Under the pieces are notes generated by a model, which saw only the letters and a list, made by a program, of their open reading frames with translations, was not told where the DNA came from and made no database searches. The translations under genes and the position numbers were made by a program. A stretch of DNA of 64,000 nucleotides from Tateyamaria omphalii (GTDB lineage Bacteria > Pseudomonadota > Alphaproteobacteria > Rhodobacterales > Rhodobacteraceae): positions 124,001 through 188,000 of the forward strand of contig NZ_BMWT01000004.1 in NCBI RefSeq assembly GCF_014651375.1, written 5' to 3'. Positions 47,201 to 55,104 of the stretch are shown piece by piece (positions within the stretch are counted from its first letter, which is position 1; the number at the start of each line of letters is the position of its first letter).

Positions 47201-48417
47201 AAAACCTCGCTGATCACGACAGTTTCGTGGATGGGGTGCCGCACCAGACGTTCGAGCAGATGCGGGTACAGGCCCCTTTGCACTGGACGGAGGCGTTTGG
47301 AGGCCAGAAGGGGTTTTGGTCCCTCACCCGATATGCCGACATCATGGCCGCGCAAAAAGACCCGAACACCTTTTCCAGCGCCCAAGGCATCCGGATCGAA
47401 GATCAGAGCCGCGAGGAATACCTCGCCCGCCGCACCTTTCAGGAAACCGACCCACCTGAACACACCGTGACCCGGCGCGCCGTGAACCCAGCCTTTGCGA
47501 AGCCGGTCGTCGCCCAGTTCGAACCCCTGATCCGCGAGCTGGCGCAGGAGATCGTGGCCGAGGCGTTGCAACATTCCGAGTTCGACGCCGTCGACAAGAT
47601 TGCCAAACGCCTGCCCATGCTGATGTTGGGCCGCATCCTCGGCGTGCCTGACGCTGATTTGGATTGGCTTGTGGAACGGGGCGACGCGTTGATCGGGAAT
47701 ACTGATCCGGATTTCACCGATACTGTCATCGACAAGGTAGACACCGATGCCTACCGCATGATGCCCTTTCGCTCGCCTGCCGGGGTTGAGCTCTATGACT
47801 ATGCCGACGACATCCTGAACGGTACGCACAAGGTCGATGATAAGGGCATCCTTGCCCGTGTGCTGCGCAGCGAAGACGGCGCCATCACCGGGCAGGACTT
47901 CAAGAACTTCTTTTGCCTGTTGGTCGCGGCGGGCAATGACACGACCCGCTATTCGATCGCCATGGCGCTGCATCTGCTGACACAGCAAAAGGGCCTGCTT
48001 GGGGCATTGCAGAGCGGGCAGGTGTGGGACACATGCGCGGATGAGTTCATCCGCCTCGCCTCGCCCACATTGCATTTCCGACGCACCGCGACACGGGATG
48101 TCGAGATGCACGGCCAGACCATTCGCGAAGGTGACAAGGTGTTGATGTGGTTCGTGTCGGGCAGCCGGGACGAGGCCATGTTCGACAATCCCCATATTGC
48201 CCAACTGGACCGCAGCCCGAACCGCCACGTCGCGTTCGGGCAGGGTGGACCGCATGTGTGCCTGGGCATGTGGCTGGCCAAGCTGGAGTTGAAATGCGTG
48301 CTGCAAGAGCTTGCTGGTCGCATCCACGCGCTTGAGGCTGTGGATGCACCCACCTGGACACGCTCGAATTTTATCTGCGGGGTCAAAGCGTTGACTGTCC
48401 GCCCAACGCTGAAGTGA
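47197..48417 (+). CDS. Cytochrome P450
   Basis: 406 aa soluble bacterial P450 with CGGAGG upstream. The I-helix is LLVAAGNDTTRYSIAMAL (acid-alcohol pair D-T, residue ~250), the E-x-x-R of helix K is EFIRL near 285 and the heme loop FGQGGPHVCLG has the axial C355. The loop, with one extra residue before the histidine, resembles CYP124/125-like terpenoid/steroid P450s, but the operon gives no sign of such a substrate. No ferredoxin or reductase gene is next to it, so electrons must come from elsewhere. It is coupled to the amidotransferase and overlaps the next frame's GTG. Confidence 0.93.
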   Translation: MKNLADHDSFVDGVPHQTFEQMRVQAPLHWTEAFGGQKGFWSLTRYADIMAAQKDPNTFSSAQGIRIEDQSREEYLARRTFQETDPPEHTVTRRAVNPAFAKPVVAQFEPLIRELAQEIVAEALQHSEFDAVDKIAKRLPMLMLGRILGVPDADLDWLVERGDALIGNTDPDFTDTVIDKVDTDAYRMMPFRSPAGVELYDYADDILNGTHKVDDKGILARVLRSEDGAITGQDFKNFFCLLVAAGNDTTRYSIAMALHLLTQQKGLLGALQSGQVWDTCADEFIRLASPTLHFRRTATRDVEMHGQTIREGDKVLMWFVSGSRDEAMFDNPHIAQLDRSPNRHVAFGQGGPHVCLGMWLAKLELKCVLQELAGRIHALEAVDAPTWTRSNFICGVKALTVRPTLK

Positions 48418-48422
48418 CGACC

Positions 48423-49691
48423 ATGACGAACCGCACCCGCACCCTTTTCTGTGACCTGCTCAACCTGCCGAGGGGCAAGTTCGTACCACCGGATGTTGCT
48501 GCTGGGGGTAAGATCGGTTTTGCCCGTGGTGTTTTTGGCACGACGTTTGATCGTGACCTGATCCCGGTCCCGGGGGCAGGGGTGTTCGACGGCATTCCGG
48601 ACATGGAACTGGTGTTGGATGGTGACCGACGTCTTGACTGGCAGCGGGACAGCGAAATCGCGCTTGGGACCTTGCATGTGGATGGCATGCCATTTGGTCT
48701 TTGCGCGCGGGCACGATTGCAAGCCACCGTTGAAGCATGGGAGGCGAAAGGGCTGACCCCGATGGTAGGCCTTGAAATGGAAGCCTATGTTTTCCAGCAG
48801 GATGCCGATGGGGTGTGGACGCCTTATGATACGCCGGGTGCGTTCGTTTATGGCACGGGGCCGCAGAATGACCCGGCGGGGTTGATGGATGCTCTGTGGT
48901 CGACCGCGGATGCGGCTGGCCTGCCCATCGAGTCGATGAACGGTGAATATGACAATGGCCAGTTCGAACTGACGATGAAGTTCGAAACAGCCGTTGCAGC
49001 CTGCGACAACGCGTTTCTGTTTCGCACGATGGCGCGAGAGATTGCGGCAGAGATGGGACTGCTGCTGACCTTCCTGCCCAAGCCCATTCCAGACCGGGGC
49101 GGGTCCGGCCTGCATGTGAATTTCAGCTTTGCGGATGCGCAGGGTGCCAACGTGATCGCGCCTGACGGTGCGCTGTCTGATATTGCCAGAGGGTGCATGG
49201 CGGGGCTGATTTACCATCACGAAGGGTTGGCCGGTCTGCTCGCGGCGACGGTGAACAGTTATGACCGCCTCGGCCCGGCCTCCATGGCTGGATACTGGGC
49301 GAACTGGGCTGATGACCATCGGCTTGTGACAACGCGGTCCTGCGTGACCTCGCCGCGCTCCGCCCGGTTGGAGCATCGCATGGCGGACTGCGCGACGAAC
49401 CCGTACCTTGCTGTCGCGTCCGTGCTGCAGGCATCGCTTCTGGGTGTGAGTGGTGGTTACGCGCTGGACCCGGCCGAGGATCTTGATGGGCTGGAAAATA
49501 TCCGTGCGACGCGCCATGTGCCATCGGCACTGGATAAGGCGCTGGAGGCCTTGGACGCGGACAAGCCCTTGCGCATGGCGGTGGGGGAAGAGATTTGTGA
49601 CGCTTTGATTTTCCTCAAGCAGGACGAATGGAAACGGCTCAAGGACAAGTCCGTCGACGCAGTTCGGGACTACTACTTGCCTTTTGTTTAG
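48423..49691 (+). CDS. Glutamine synthetase-like gamma-glutamyl-amide ligase
   Basis: 422 aa from MTNRTRTLF (GTG at 48414 overlapping the P450 stop is an alternative). Catalytic-domain motifs of type I/III GS: GLEMEAYVF near residue 120 (metal carboxylates), NGQFELTMKFE near 178, GSGLHVNFSF near 222 (ATP/metal His), NSYDRL near 278 and RLEHRMADCATNPYLAVASV near 320. The N-terminal beta-grasp domain is shorter than in GlnA (~470 aa), as in PuuA, GlnT, GmaS and TdnQ relatives that ligate glutamate to an amine. Last gene of the IclR operon. The amine is unknown; an aromatic amine is the working idea. Confidence 0.85.
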   Translation: MTNRTRTLFCDLLNLPRGKFVPPDVAAGGKIGFARGVFGTTFDRDLIPVPGAGVFDGIPDMELVLDGDRRLDWQRDSEIALGTLHVDGMPFGLCARARLQATVEAWEAKGLTPMVGLEMEAYVFQQDADGVWTPYDTPGAFVYGTGPQNDPAGLMDALWSTADAAGLPIESMNGEYDNGQFELTMKFETAVAACDNAFLFRTMAREIAAEMGLLLTFLPKPIPDRGGSGLHVNFSFADAQGANVIAPDGALSDIARGCMAGLIYHHEGLAGLLAATVNSYDRLGPASMAGYWANWADDHRLVTTRSCVTSPRSARLEHRMADCATNPYLAVASVLQASLLGVSGGYALDPAEDLDGLENIRATRHVPSALDKALEALDADKPLRMAVGEEICDALIFLKQDEWKRLKDKSVDAVRDYYLPFV

Positions 49692-49781
49692 TGTGTCGGG
49701 CCGACCACGCATGCGCCGGGCCACCAGACCGCAAGGGGTTCAGGCACCATTTGGGTACGGGCCTGGCTCCATTTGCAGCGC

Positions 49782-50447
49782 CTAGTAGTCACTGACCAAG
49801 AGGTGCGTCGGAGATACGTCTTCTTCGATGTTGGAAAACCGGCCGATGGGTTCCGCGAAAATATTGTCGGTCAGATCATCATTCACTGTCGACACTTCAT
49901 GGATCAAACAGTCGCCGCCTTCGCCCCAGAACGCATGCCACGTTGTGGGGGTAAGTGTTACGGACGCTCCGACCGGCAACTTCAAATGACCGCCGGCGGG
50001 CAAGGTTATCGGCACACCGTCAGTCAGGACCTGCACGTCGGCCTTGCGGTCTATCTGTCCCTCGGCATCGCAGGTGAAGAGTTCCAGCACCAGCGTAGCC
50101 CCTCCGCGGTTGATGATGTCCTCTGTCTTCAACACGTGTCGATGCATGGGTGAAAGCTGGTCCCGGCGCGAGATCATCAGCTTTTCGGCATAGAGCATCG
50201 CACCCTGCTGGCCCATTTCAGCCAGATCACCATTGCGCATGGTGAACAGGAACAGGCCCATTTCGTCAAAGCGGCCCTGTCCGTAGTCGGTGATGTCCCA
50301 GCCCAGTCCGCGATCACGGACATGGGCGGCCTTGTCACTGCGCATCTCGTCCGGTGTCCAGCCCCCAAAGGGCGGAACTGTCCAACCGTGCTTGGTAAAG
50401 AATTCGGCCCCTTCGGCCAGGATGTCATTCACGCGGGATCGTTTCAT
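49782..50447 (-). CDS. D-lyxose/D-mannose isomerase
   Basis: 221 aa cupin-type sugar isomerase. The metal-binding pattern is clear: SPMHRHVLKTEDIINRGG (two His plus E) near residue 100 and TPTTWHAFWGEGGDCLIHEV near 167, followed by STVNDDLTDN. The family interconverts D-lyxose/D-xylulose and D-mannose/D-fructose with Mn2+. As the last gene of the frc operon, after a PfkB fructokinase, the mannose-to-fructose direction makes sense. Only 4 nt separate it from the fructokinase gene. Confidence 0.85.
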   Translation of the reverse strand: MKRSRVNDILAEGAEFFTKHGWTVPPFGGWTPDEMRSDKAAHVRDRGLGWDITDYGQGRFDEMGLFLFTMRNGDLAEMGQQGAMLYAEKLMISRRDQLSPMHRHVLKTEDIINRGGATLVLELFTCDAEGQIDRKADVQVLTDGVPITLPAGGHLKLPVGASVTLTPTTWHAFWGEGGDCLIHEVSTVNDDLTDNIFAEPIGRFSNIEEDVSPTHLLVSDY

Positions 50448-50451
50448 GGGA

Positions 50452-51366
50452 TCAGTCCAGTTCGGTTTGCCAGGGCGGGTTTGCCCCGGCGCGGGAGACG
50501 GTGATGGCGGCAGCGCGGGCGGCGAGTGTCAGCATATCCGTCAGCGTGTTCTCGTCCAGCGCTGCAATCGCAGAAGGCGGCAACGCGCCCGCACGCCGCA
50601 GAGCGGCAAGGCAGCCTGCATTGAACGTGTCGCCCGCGCCGACCGTATCGACCACCTGCGCCTTTTCCGCAGCAACGCGCACCTTGGTGCCATTTGCCAG
50701 ATGTGCCGTTGCCCCATCGCCCCCTTCGGTCAACAGAAGCAATTTCGGCCCCATGCCGAGAACAGCCTGCGCTTTGGCGTTCAGATCGCCGTCTGGCACC
50801 AGCCAGGTGATGTCGTCATCCGACAGTTTCACGATATCGGCCCGCCCAATCAGTCTGGTCAGTCGGGCCCGATACCCATCGTGATCCGAGATAAAGCCGG
50901 GGCGGATGTTCGGGTCCGCCATCACCAGCCGATCAGCGGGTTGAGACAGGGCTAAATCTAGCAAGCTGTCTGCGACCGGTGGGTTGCAGAGGGAGATGCC
51001 GCCGAAGAAAACCGCCTCTGTCCCCGCGGGGACAGCCGCAATATCAACGGGTTGGATGCTCCGCGTCGCGGTTTTGTCGTCGTAGAACGTGTAGGTGGCA
51101 TTGCCCTGGTCCAGATGCACAAAGGCCAGAGTCGTGTTGCGGTCGCTGCGCACGGCGTGGTCAGTGGACACATGGCTGGCGGTCAGGTGATCCTCGATCA
51201 TCGCGCCGAAAGGGTCCGACGAAAGGCCGGTGATCAGCCCGACAGGCTCGCCCAAGCGGCCCAAGGCGACAGCCGTGTTCAGAACCGCGCCGCCGACATG
51301 AGGAACATAGGCGCCGTCAGCATTCGGGATCATGTCGATCAGGGCCTCGCCCGCGCAGAGGATCAT
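50452..51366 (-). CDS. Fructokinase (PfkB/ribokinase family)
   Basis: 304 aa. Motifs: HVGGAVLNTAVALGRLG near residue 27 (PfkB signature 1, GG-x-x-N), VKLSDDDITWLV near 178 and signature 2 DTVGAGDTFNAGCLAALR near 240 with the catalytic Asp. It phosphorylates fructose to fructose 6-phosphate or a closely related sugar. It overlaps the frcK-like gene by 4 nt and sits between it and the lyxose/mannose isomerase, consistent with a fructose/mannose pathway. Confidence 0.88.
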   Translation of the reverse strand: MILCAGEALIDMIPNADGAYVPHVGGAVLNTAVALGRLGEPVGLITGLSSDPFGAMIEDHLTASHVSTDHAVRSDRNTTLAFVHLDQGNATYTFYDDKTATRSIQPVDIAAVPAGTEAVFFGGISLCNPPVADSLLDLALSQPADRLVMADPNIRPGFISDHDGYRARLTRLIGRADIVKLSDDDITWLVPDGDLNAKAQAVLGMGPKLLLLTEGGDGATAHLANGTKVRVAAEKAQVVDTVGAGDTFNAGCLAALRRAGALPPSAIAALDENTLTDMLTLAARAAAITVSRAGANPPWQTELD

Positions 51367-51980
51367 GTTGGTGTCTCCGATAGTGTAACATCGGCAGAGG
51401 CCGACTGCGTTAGAACCGTGGTGATATTCGGCATGTCATTGGTGTCAATCCATGCCTGCGCATCCGGCTTGCCATGCTCAGCCCAACGGGCCTTGAGCCG
51501 GTCGACCAGAGTGTCGACGGGCGGATGCAGGGCAATCGAGAACGTCCATTTGTCGTGCAAACCGGCCCATGGCGGGCTGTCGAGCAACAGATAGTTGCCT
51601 TCAACGACAACTGTTTTGCAGGCGGCTGGCACGCGACCAGCCCCCGCGATGGCAATCTCACGATCCCGGTCAAAGACCGGGAACACGACAGGTTCCTGTG
51701 ATTGCAGCGCCATGATCAGCCGGACGAAACCGTCAGCATCAAAAGTATACGGGGCACCTTTGCGGTTCTGGGTGCCATCCATCTTAAGCAGTCTGTCGTC
51801 CAGGTGAAAGCCGTCCATGGGCACAACGGCCGCCGTCTCGCCTTGCGCACGCAGGGCTGCGGCAATCTCTTCGGCCAATGTACTTTTGCCGCTGGCAGGC
51901 GGCCCTGCCACTGCAACCAACCGCCTATGTGGTGTCGGTGGGCGGGCAAGGATCTGCGTGCAGATCTGGTCGAGTGTCAT
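51363..51980 (-). CDS. frcK: P-loop nucleoside/fructose-operon kinase (FrcK-like)
   Basis: 205 aa P-loop kinase of the uridine kinase/pantothenate kinase-like group. Walker A VAGPPASGKSTLAEEIA is near residue 24, then VVPMDGFHLDDRLLKMDGTQ near 53 and VVVEGNYLLLDSPPW near 125, the usual YggC/FrcK pattern. It lies 1 nt after frcA, as in the Sinorhizobium frcBCAK operon. The substrate in frc operons is not firmly established. The true fructose kinase may be the PfkB protein next to it. Confidence 0.83.
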   Translation of the reverse strand: MTLDQICTQILARPPTPHRRLVAVAGPPASGKSTLAEEIAAALRAQGETAAVVPMDGFHLDDRLLKMDGTQNRKGAPYTFDADGFVRLIMALQSQEPVVFPVFDRDREIAIAGAGRVPAACKTVVVEGNYLLLDSPPWAGLHDKWTFSIALHPPVDTLVDRLKARWAEHGKPDAQAWIDTNDMPNITTVLTQSASADVTLSETPT

Positions 51981-51981
51981 C

Positions 51982-52752
51982 TCAGGCCGCCATCTCCGGG
52001 ACCGCCGCGCCGGTCATGTAGGCCACGGCGTCGGCCATCGAATGATCCTTGGGGTCGATCACGCACAGACGTTTACCCAGGCGGTGAACATGGATGCGGT
52101 CAGCAACCTCAAAAACGTGTGGCATGTTGTGGCTGATCAGGATGATCGGGATGCCCCGTGAACGCACATCAAGGATCAATTCAAGCACCTTGCGGCTTTC
52201 CTTGACGCCAAGGGCGGCGGTGGGTTCGTCCAGAATGACGACCTTGGACCCAAAGGCAGCAGCGCGCGCCACGGCTACACCCTGACGTTGACCGCCGGAC
52301 AGGCTTTCGACCGCCTGATTGATGTTCTGGATCGTGGCCAGCCCCAATTCGCTCAGCTTTTCACGGGCGAATTTCTGCATGGCTGGCTTGTCGAGTTGGC
52401 GAAACACTTTGCCCATAATCCCGGGTTTGCGCAGCTCGCGCCCCATGAACATGTTGTCGGCAATTGACAGGGCTGGGGACATGGCGAGCTGCTGATAGAC
52501 AGTCTCGATTCCGTGCTGGCGTGCTTCGATGGGAGAGCGGAAATTGACCTCGCGCCCATCGAGCCAAACCTGCCCTTCATCCGGGGCAATCGCCCCCGAC
52601 ACCGCCTTGATCATCGAGGATTTGCCCGCACCGTTGTCACCGATCACGGCGAGGATTTCACCGGGCATCAGGTCGAAATCGGCATGGTCCAATGCGGTGA
52701 CCTTGCCATAACGCTTCACGAGATTGCGGGCCTTTAGAATGGGCTCGGTCAT
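51982..52752 (-). CDS. frcA: Fructose-type ABC transporter ATPase
   Basis: 256 aa single-domain CUT2 ATPase. Walker A VIGDNGAGKSSMIK near residue 37, signature LSGGQRQGVAVARA near 145, Walker [14 protein letters not shown] near 165 and the H-loop ISHNMPHVF. The single-half size is normal for FrcA. It overlaps frcC by 4 nt and is followed by frcK. Confidence 0.92.
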   Translation of the reverse strand: MTEPILKARNLVKRYGKVTALDHADFDLMPGEILAVIGDNGAGKSSMIKAVSGAIAPDEGQVWLDGREVNFRSPIEARQHGIETVYQQLAMSPALSIADNMFMGRELRKPGIMGKVFRQLDKPAMQKFAREKLSELGLATIQNINQAVESLSGGQRQGVAVARAAAFGSKVVILDEPTAALGVKESRKVLELILDVRSRGIPIILISHNMPHVFEVADRIHVHRLGKRLCVIDPKDHSMADAVAYMTGAAVPEMAA

Positions 52753-53816
52753 GCCGCCACCTTTCTAATCCATTGGTCCACAGCCACGGCTGCGATGATC
52801 AACATGCCGATCAACATGAAGGTCCATTGGGGGTCCGCCCCGGCCATGCGCAGGCCCAGTTCGAACACGCCGACGATGAGCGCGCCGAAGAGTGCGCCCG
52901 CAATCGATCCACGACCACCAAAGAGTGAGATGCCGCCAATGACCACGGCGGTGATGGATTGGATGTTGCCGATCACCCCAGTCGTCGCGGAAGGAGAGAT
53001 AGAACCGAACCGCCCAATCATCACCCAGCCCGCAAGCGCGCAGATGAAGCCCGCGGCCATGTAGACGGACATGTAGGTCTTGTGCACATCCACGCCCGAC
53101 AGTTCCGCCGCCTCGGGGTCATCCCCGACAGCATAGACATGCCGCCCCCATGCCGTAGATCGCAAGGCATAAGCCAAGCCGATGAACAGGGCGATCATGC
53201 CCAGCACACCAAGGGTGAACGTCGCACCGCCAAGCTGAATCTTGGTCCCGAGGAACTGAAGAAAAGACGCCTCAGCCTCAATGTCCTGAGACCGAATGGT
53301 TTCGTTCGCAGAGTATAGGTAATTTGCCGCCAGCACGATCTGCCACATACCCAGCGTAACAATGAAGGGTGGCAGTTTCATGCGGCTCACCAGCCATCCA
53401 CTGATGGCCCCAAGCGCCGTTCCGACCGTCAGGCCAATGGCGACGGACACAGCGGGTGGGATACCGTATTGGAACGATGCTTTTCCCATAACGACGGTGC
53501 ATAGAACGGCTATGGCACCGACGCTCAGGTCGATGCCTGCCGTCAGGATTATCAGGGTTTGCGCGGCGGCCAGAACCCCCACGATCTGCACCTGCTGCAA
53601 AATCAGCGTGAGTGCAAAGGGTGAGAAAAAGCGCGATCCCAGAAGGATGCCGAACAGTGCAATGGAAAAGATCAGCACGATCAGCGGCACCAGTGATGGC
53701 GTCTGGTGCAGCGTATGCTGCACGCGTCCGACAACGCCACGACGGTGATCCTCGAACTCGGCGACTGTTGCGTCGGCAGAGGAGGCTGCAGCTTCGTAAT
53801 TGTCCGATTGGGTCAT
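52749..53816 (-). CDS. frcC: Fructose-type ABC transporter permease
   Basis: 355 aa CUT2 permease. Motifs: GIDLSVGAIAVLCTVVMGK near residue 93, LPPFIVTLGMWQIVLAANYL near 150, HVYAVGDDPEAAELSGVDVH near 225 and GGISLFGGRGSIAGALFGAL near 295. An N-terminal cytoplasmic tail (residues 1-35) precedes the first TM. It is separated from frcB by 128 nt containing two stem-loops. Confidence 0.92.
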   Translation of the reverse strand: MTQSDNYEAAASSADATVAEFEDHRRGVVGRVQHTLHQTPSLVPLIVLIFSIALFGILLGSRFFSPFALTLILQQVQIVGVLAAAQTLIILTAGIDLSVGAIAVLCTVVMGKASFQYGIPPAVSVAIGLTVGTALGAISGWLVSRMKLPPFIVTLGMWQIVLAANYLYSANETIRSQDIEAEASFLQFLGTKIQLGGATFTLGVLGMIALFIGLAYALRSTAWGRHVYAVGDDPEAAELSGVDVHKTYMSVYMAAGFICALAGWVMIGRFGSISPSATTGVIGNIQSITAVVIGGISLFGGRGSIAGALFGALIVGVFELGLRMAGADPQWTFMLIGMLIIAAVAVDQWIRKVAA

Positions 53817-53843
53817 GGGTGGTCCCGATGTCAGGCAATGAAA

Positions 53844-53868
53844 TGGGGCAGGCGACGTGCCCGCCCCA
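53844..53868 (-). other. Stem-loop 2 between frcB and frcC
   Basis: TGGGGCAGGC and GCCCGCCCCA pair over 10 bp with one wobble around a 5-nt loop, close to the frcC start. It likely affects mRNA decay or relative expression of frcB and frcC. Confidence 0.5.
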
Positions 53869-53926
53869 AGTGTAGCTTAGTTTTTGGTGGTATGGGGAGG
53901 CCGATGAGGCATCGACGCTCCACACT

Positions 53927-53948
53927 CTGATCCGCGTTTGCGGATCAG
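53927..53948 (-). other. Stem-loop 1 overlapping the frcB stop
   Basis: CTGATCCGC and GCGGATCAG form a perfect 9-bp stem with a 4-nt loop, overlapping the frcB stop codon. It resembles the hairpins that protect binding-protein mRNAs from 3' exonucleases. Confidence 0.55.
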
Positions 53949-54958
53949 CCCCAGCACAGGTCCTTGCCTTCCGCGACCGAGATGCTCTCGACCCCATCGG
54001 CGGGCTTGTCGGTGACAAGCGCCACGCCGGTGTCAAAGAACGCCTTGCCTTCGGTGGCTTCGGGCTTGGTGCCGTCCTTGGCCCATGCGGCAATCGCCTC
54101 GATCCCAAGGGACGCCATCAGCAGCGGGTATTGCTGCGAGGTTGCGCCGATCACACCGTCAGCCACGTTCTGTACGCCGGGGCAGCCGCCATCGACGGAC
54201 ACAATCAGCACGTCGTTTTCGCGACCAATGGCCTTGAGCGCCTCATAGGCACCGGCAGCGGCGGGTTCGTTGATGGTATAGACCACGTTGATGAACGGGT
54301 CCTTGGCCAGCAGGTTCTCCATCGCGCGGCGGCCACCTTCCTCGTTGCCAGCGGTGACATCGTTACCGACGATACGGCCATCGGTTTCGTCGCCCCATTT
54401 GTTCGGATCGCCAATGTCGATGCCGAAACCGGTCAGGAAACCCTGATCGCGCAGTACGCCCACGGTGGGCTGGCTGATGGCCAGGTCAAGCATCCCGATC
54501 TTCGCGTCTGCCGCGGCGTCCCCAAGGGTCGCAGCTGCCCATGCACCGATCAATTCGCCCGCGAGGAAGTTGTCGGTGGCGAATGTCATGTCAGCAGCGT
54601 CAATGGGTTCGAGCGGCGTGTCGAGTGCGATAACCAGCAGGCCCGCATCCCGTGCCTGTTGCACCACCGGCACAATGCTGGCGGTGTCGGAGGCCGTCAG
54701 AAGGATACCCTTGGCACCGTTGGCAATACAGGTCTCGATCGCCTGCACCTGCGTTTCATGGTCGCCATCCACCTTGCCCGCAAATGAGCTGAGGCTGACG
54801 CCAAGCTCTTCCGCCTTGGCTGCCGCACCTTCGCGCATTTTGACAAAGAACGGGTTGGTGTCTGTCTTGGTGATCAGACACGCTGATACGTCTTCGGCCA
54901 ACGCGGCGCCGGTCATAGCGGTCAAGGCACAGGCTGTGCCGAGTAGAAATTTCTTCAT
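53945..54958 (-). CDS. frcB: Fructose-type ABC transporter substrate-binding protein
   Basis: 337 aa from [20 protein letters not shown], a clear signal peptide, with GGGAGGATATC just upstream of the ATG. PBP type 1 features: [20 protein letters not shown] at the mature N-terminus, [20 protein letters not shown] near residue 80, [11 protein letters not shown] near 112 and [16 protein letters not shown] near 225. It closely follows FrcB, which binds fructose, mannose and ribose. First gene of the operon frcB-frcC-frcA-frcK-fructokinase-isomerase. Confidence 0.93.
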   Translation of the reverse strand: MKKFLLGTACALTAMTGAALAEDVSACLITKTDTNPFFVKMREGAAAKAEELGVSLSSFAGKVDGDHETQVQAIETCIANGAKGILLTASDTASIVPVVQQARDAGLLVIALDTPLEPIDAADMTFATDNFLAGELIGAWAAATLGDAAADAKIGMLDLAISQPTVGVLRDQGFLTGFGIDIGDPNKWGDETDGRIVGNDVTAGNEEGGRRAMENLLAKDPFINVVYTINEPAAAGAYEALKAIGRENDVLIVSVDGGCPGVQNVADGVIGATSQQYPLLMASLGIEAIAAWAKDGTKPEATEGKAFFDTGVALVTDKPADGVESISVAEGKDLCWG

Positions 54959-55036
54959 GATATCCTCCCAGAATAATGCCAAAGCAGCGCGTTGCGCGTT
55001 TCGGCTGCCCCAAGGGAAGCGTGATTCTGTGATGCT

Positions 55037-55071
55037 GTCAATTTATAAATCAACTTGATTTATTTATTGAC
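55037..55071. promoter_or_regulatory. Candidate FrcR (ROK) operator
   Basis: An inverted repeat: GTCAATTTATAAATCAA, one C, then TTGATTTATTTATTGAC. The arms match at 15 of 17 positions. It lies midway between frcB and frcR (34 nt before the frcR start, 79 nt before the frcB start), placed to repress both promoters. Confidence 0.7.
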
Positions 55072-55104
55072 GCGCGCAAAGTTAGAAGAGGGAGGAGCGG
55101 TCTG

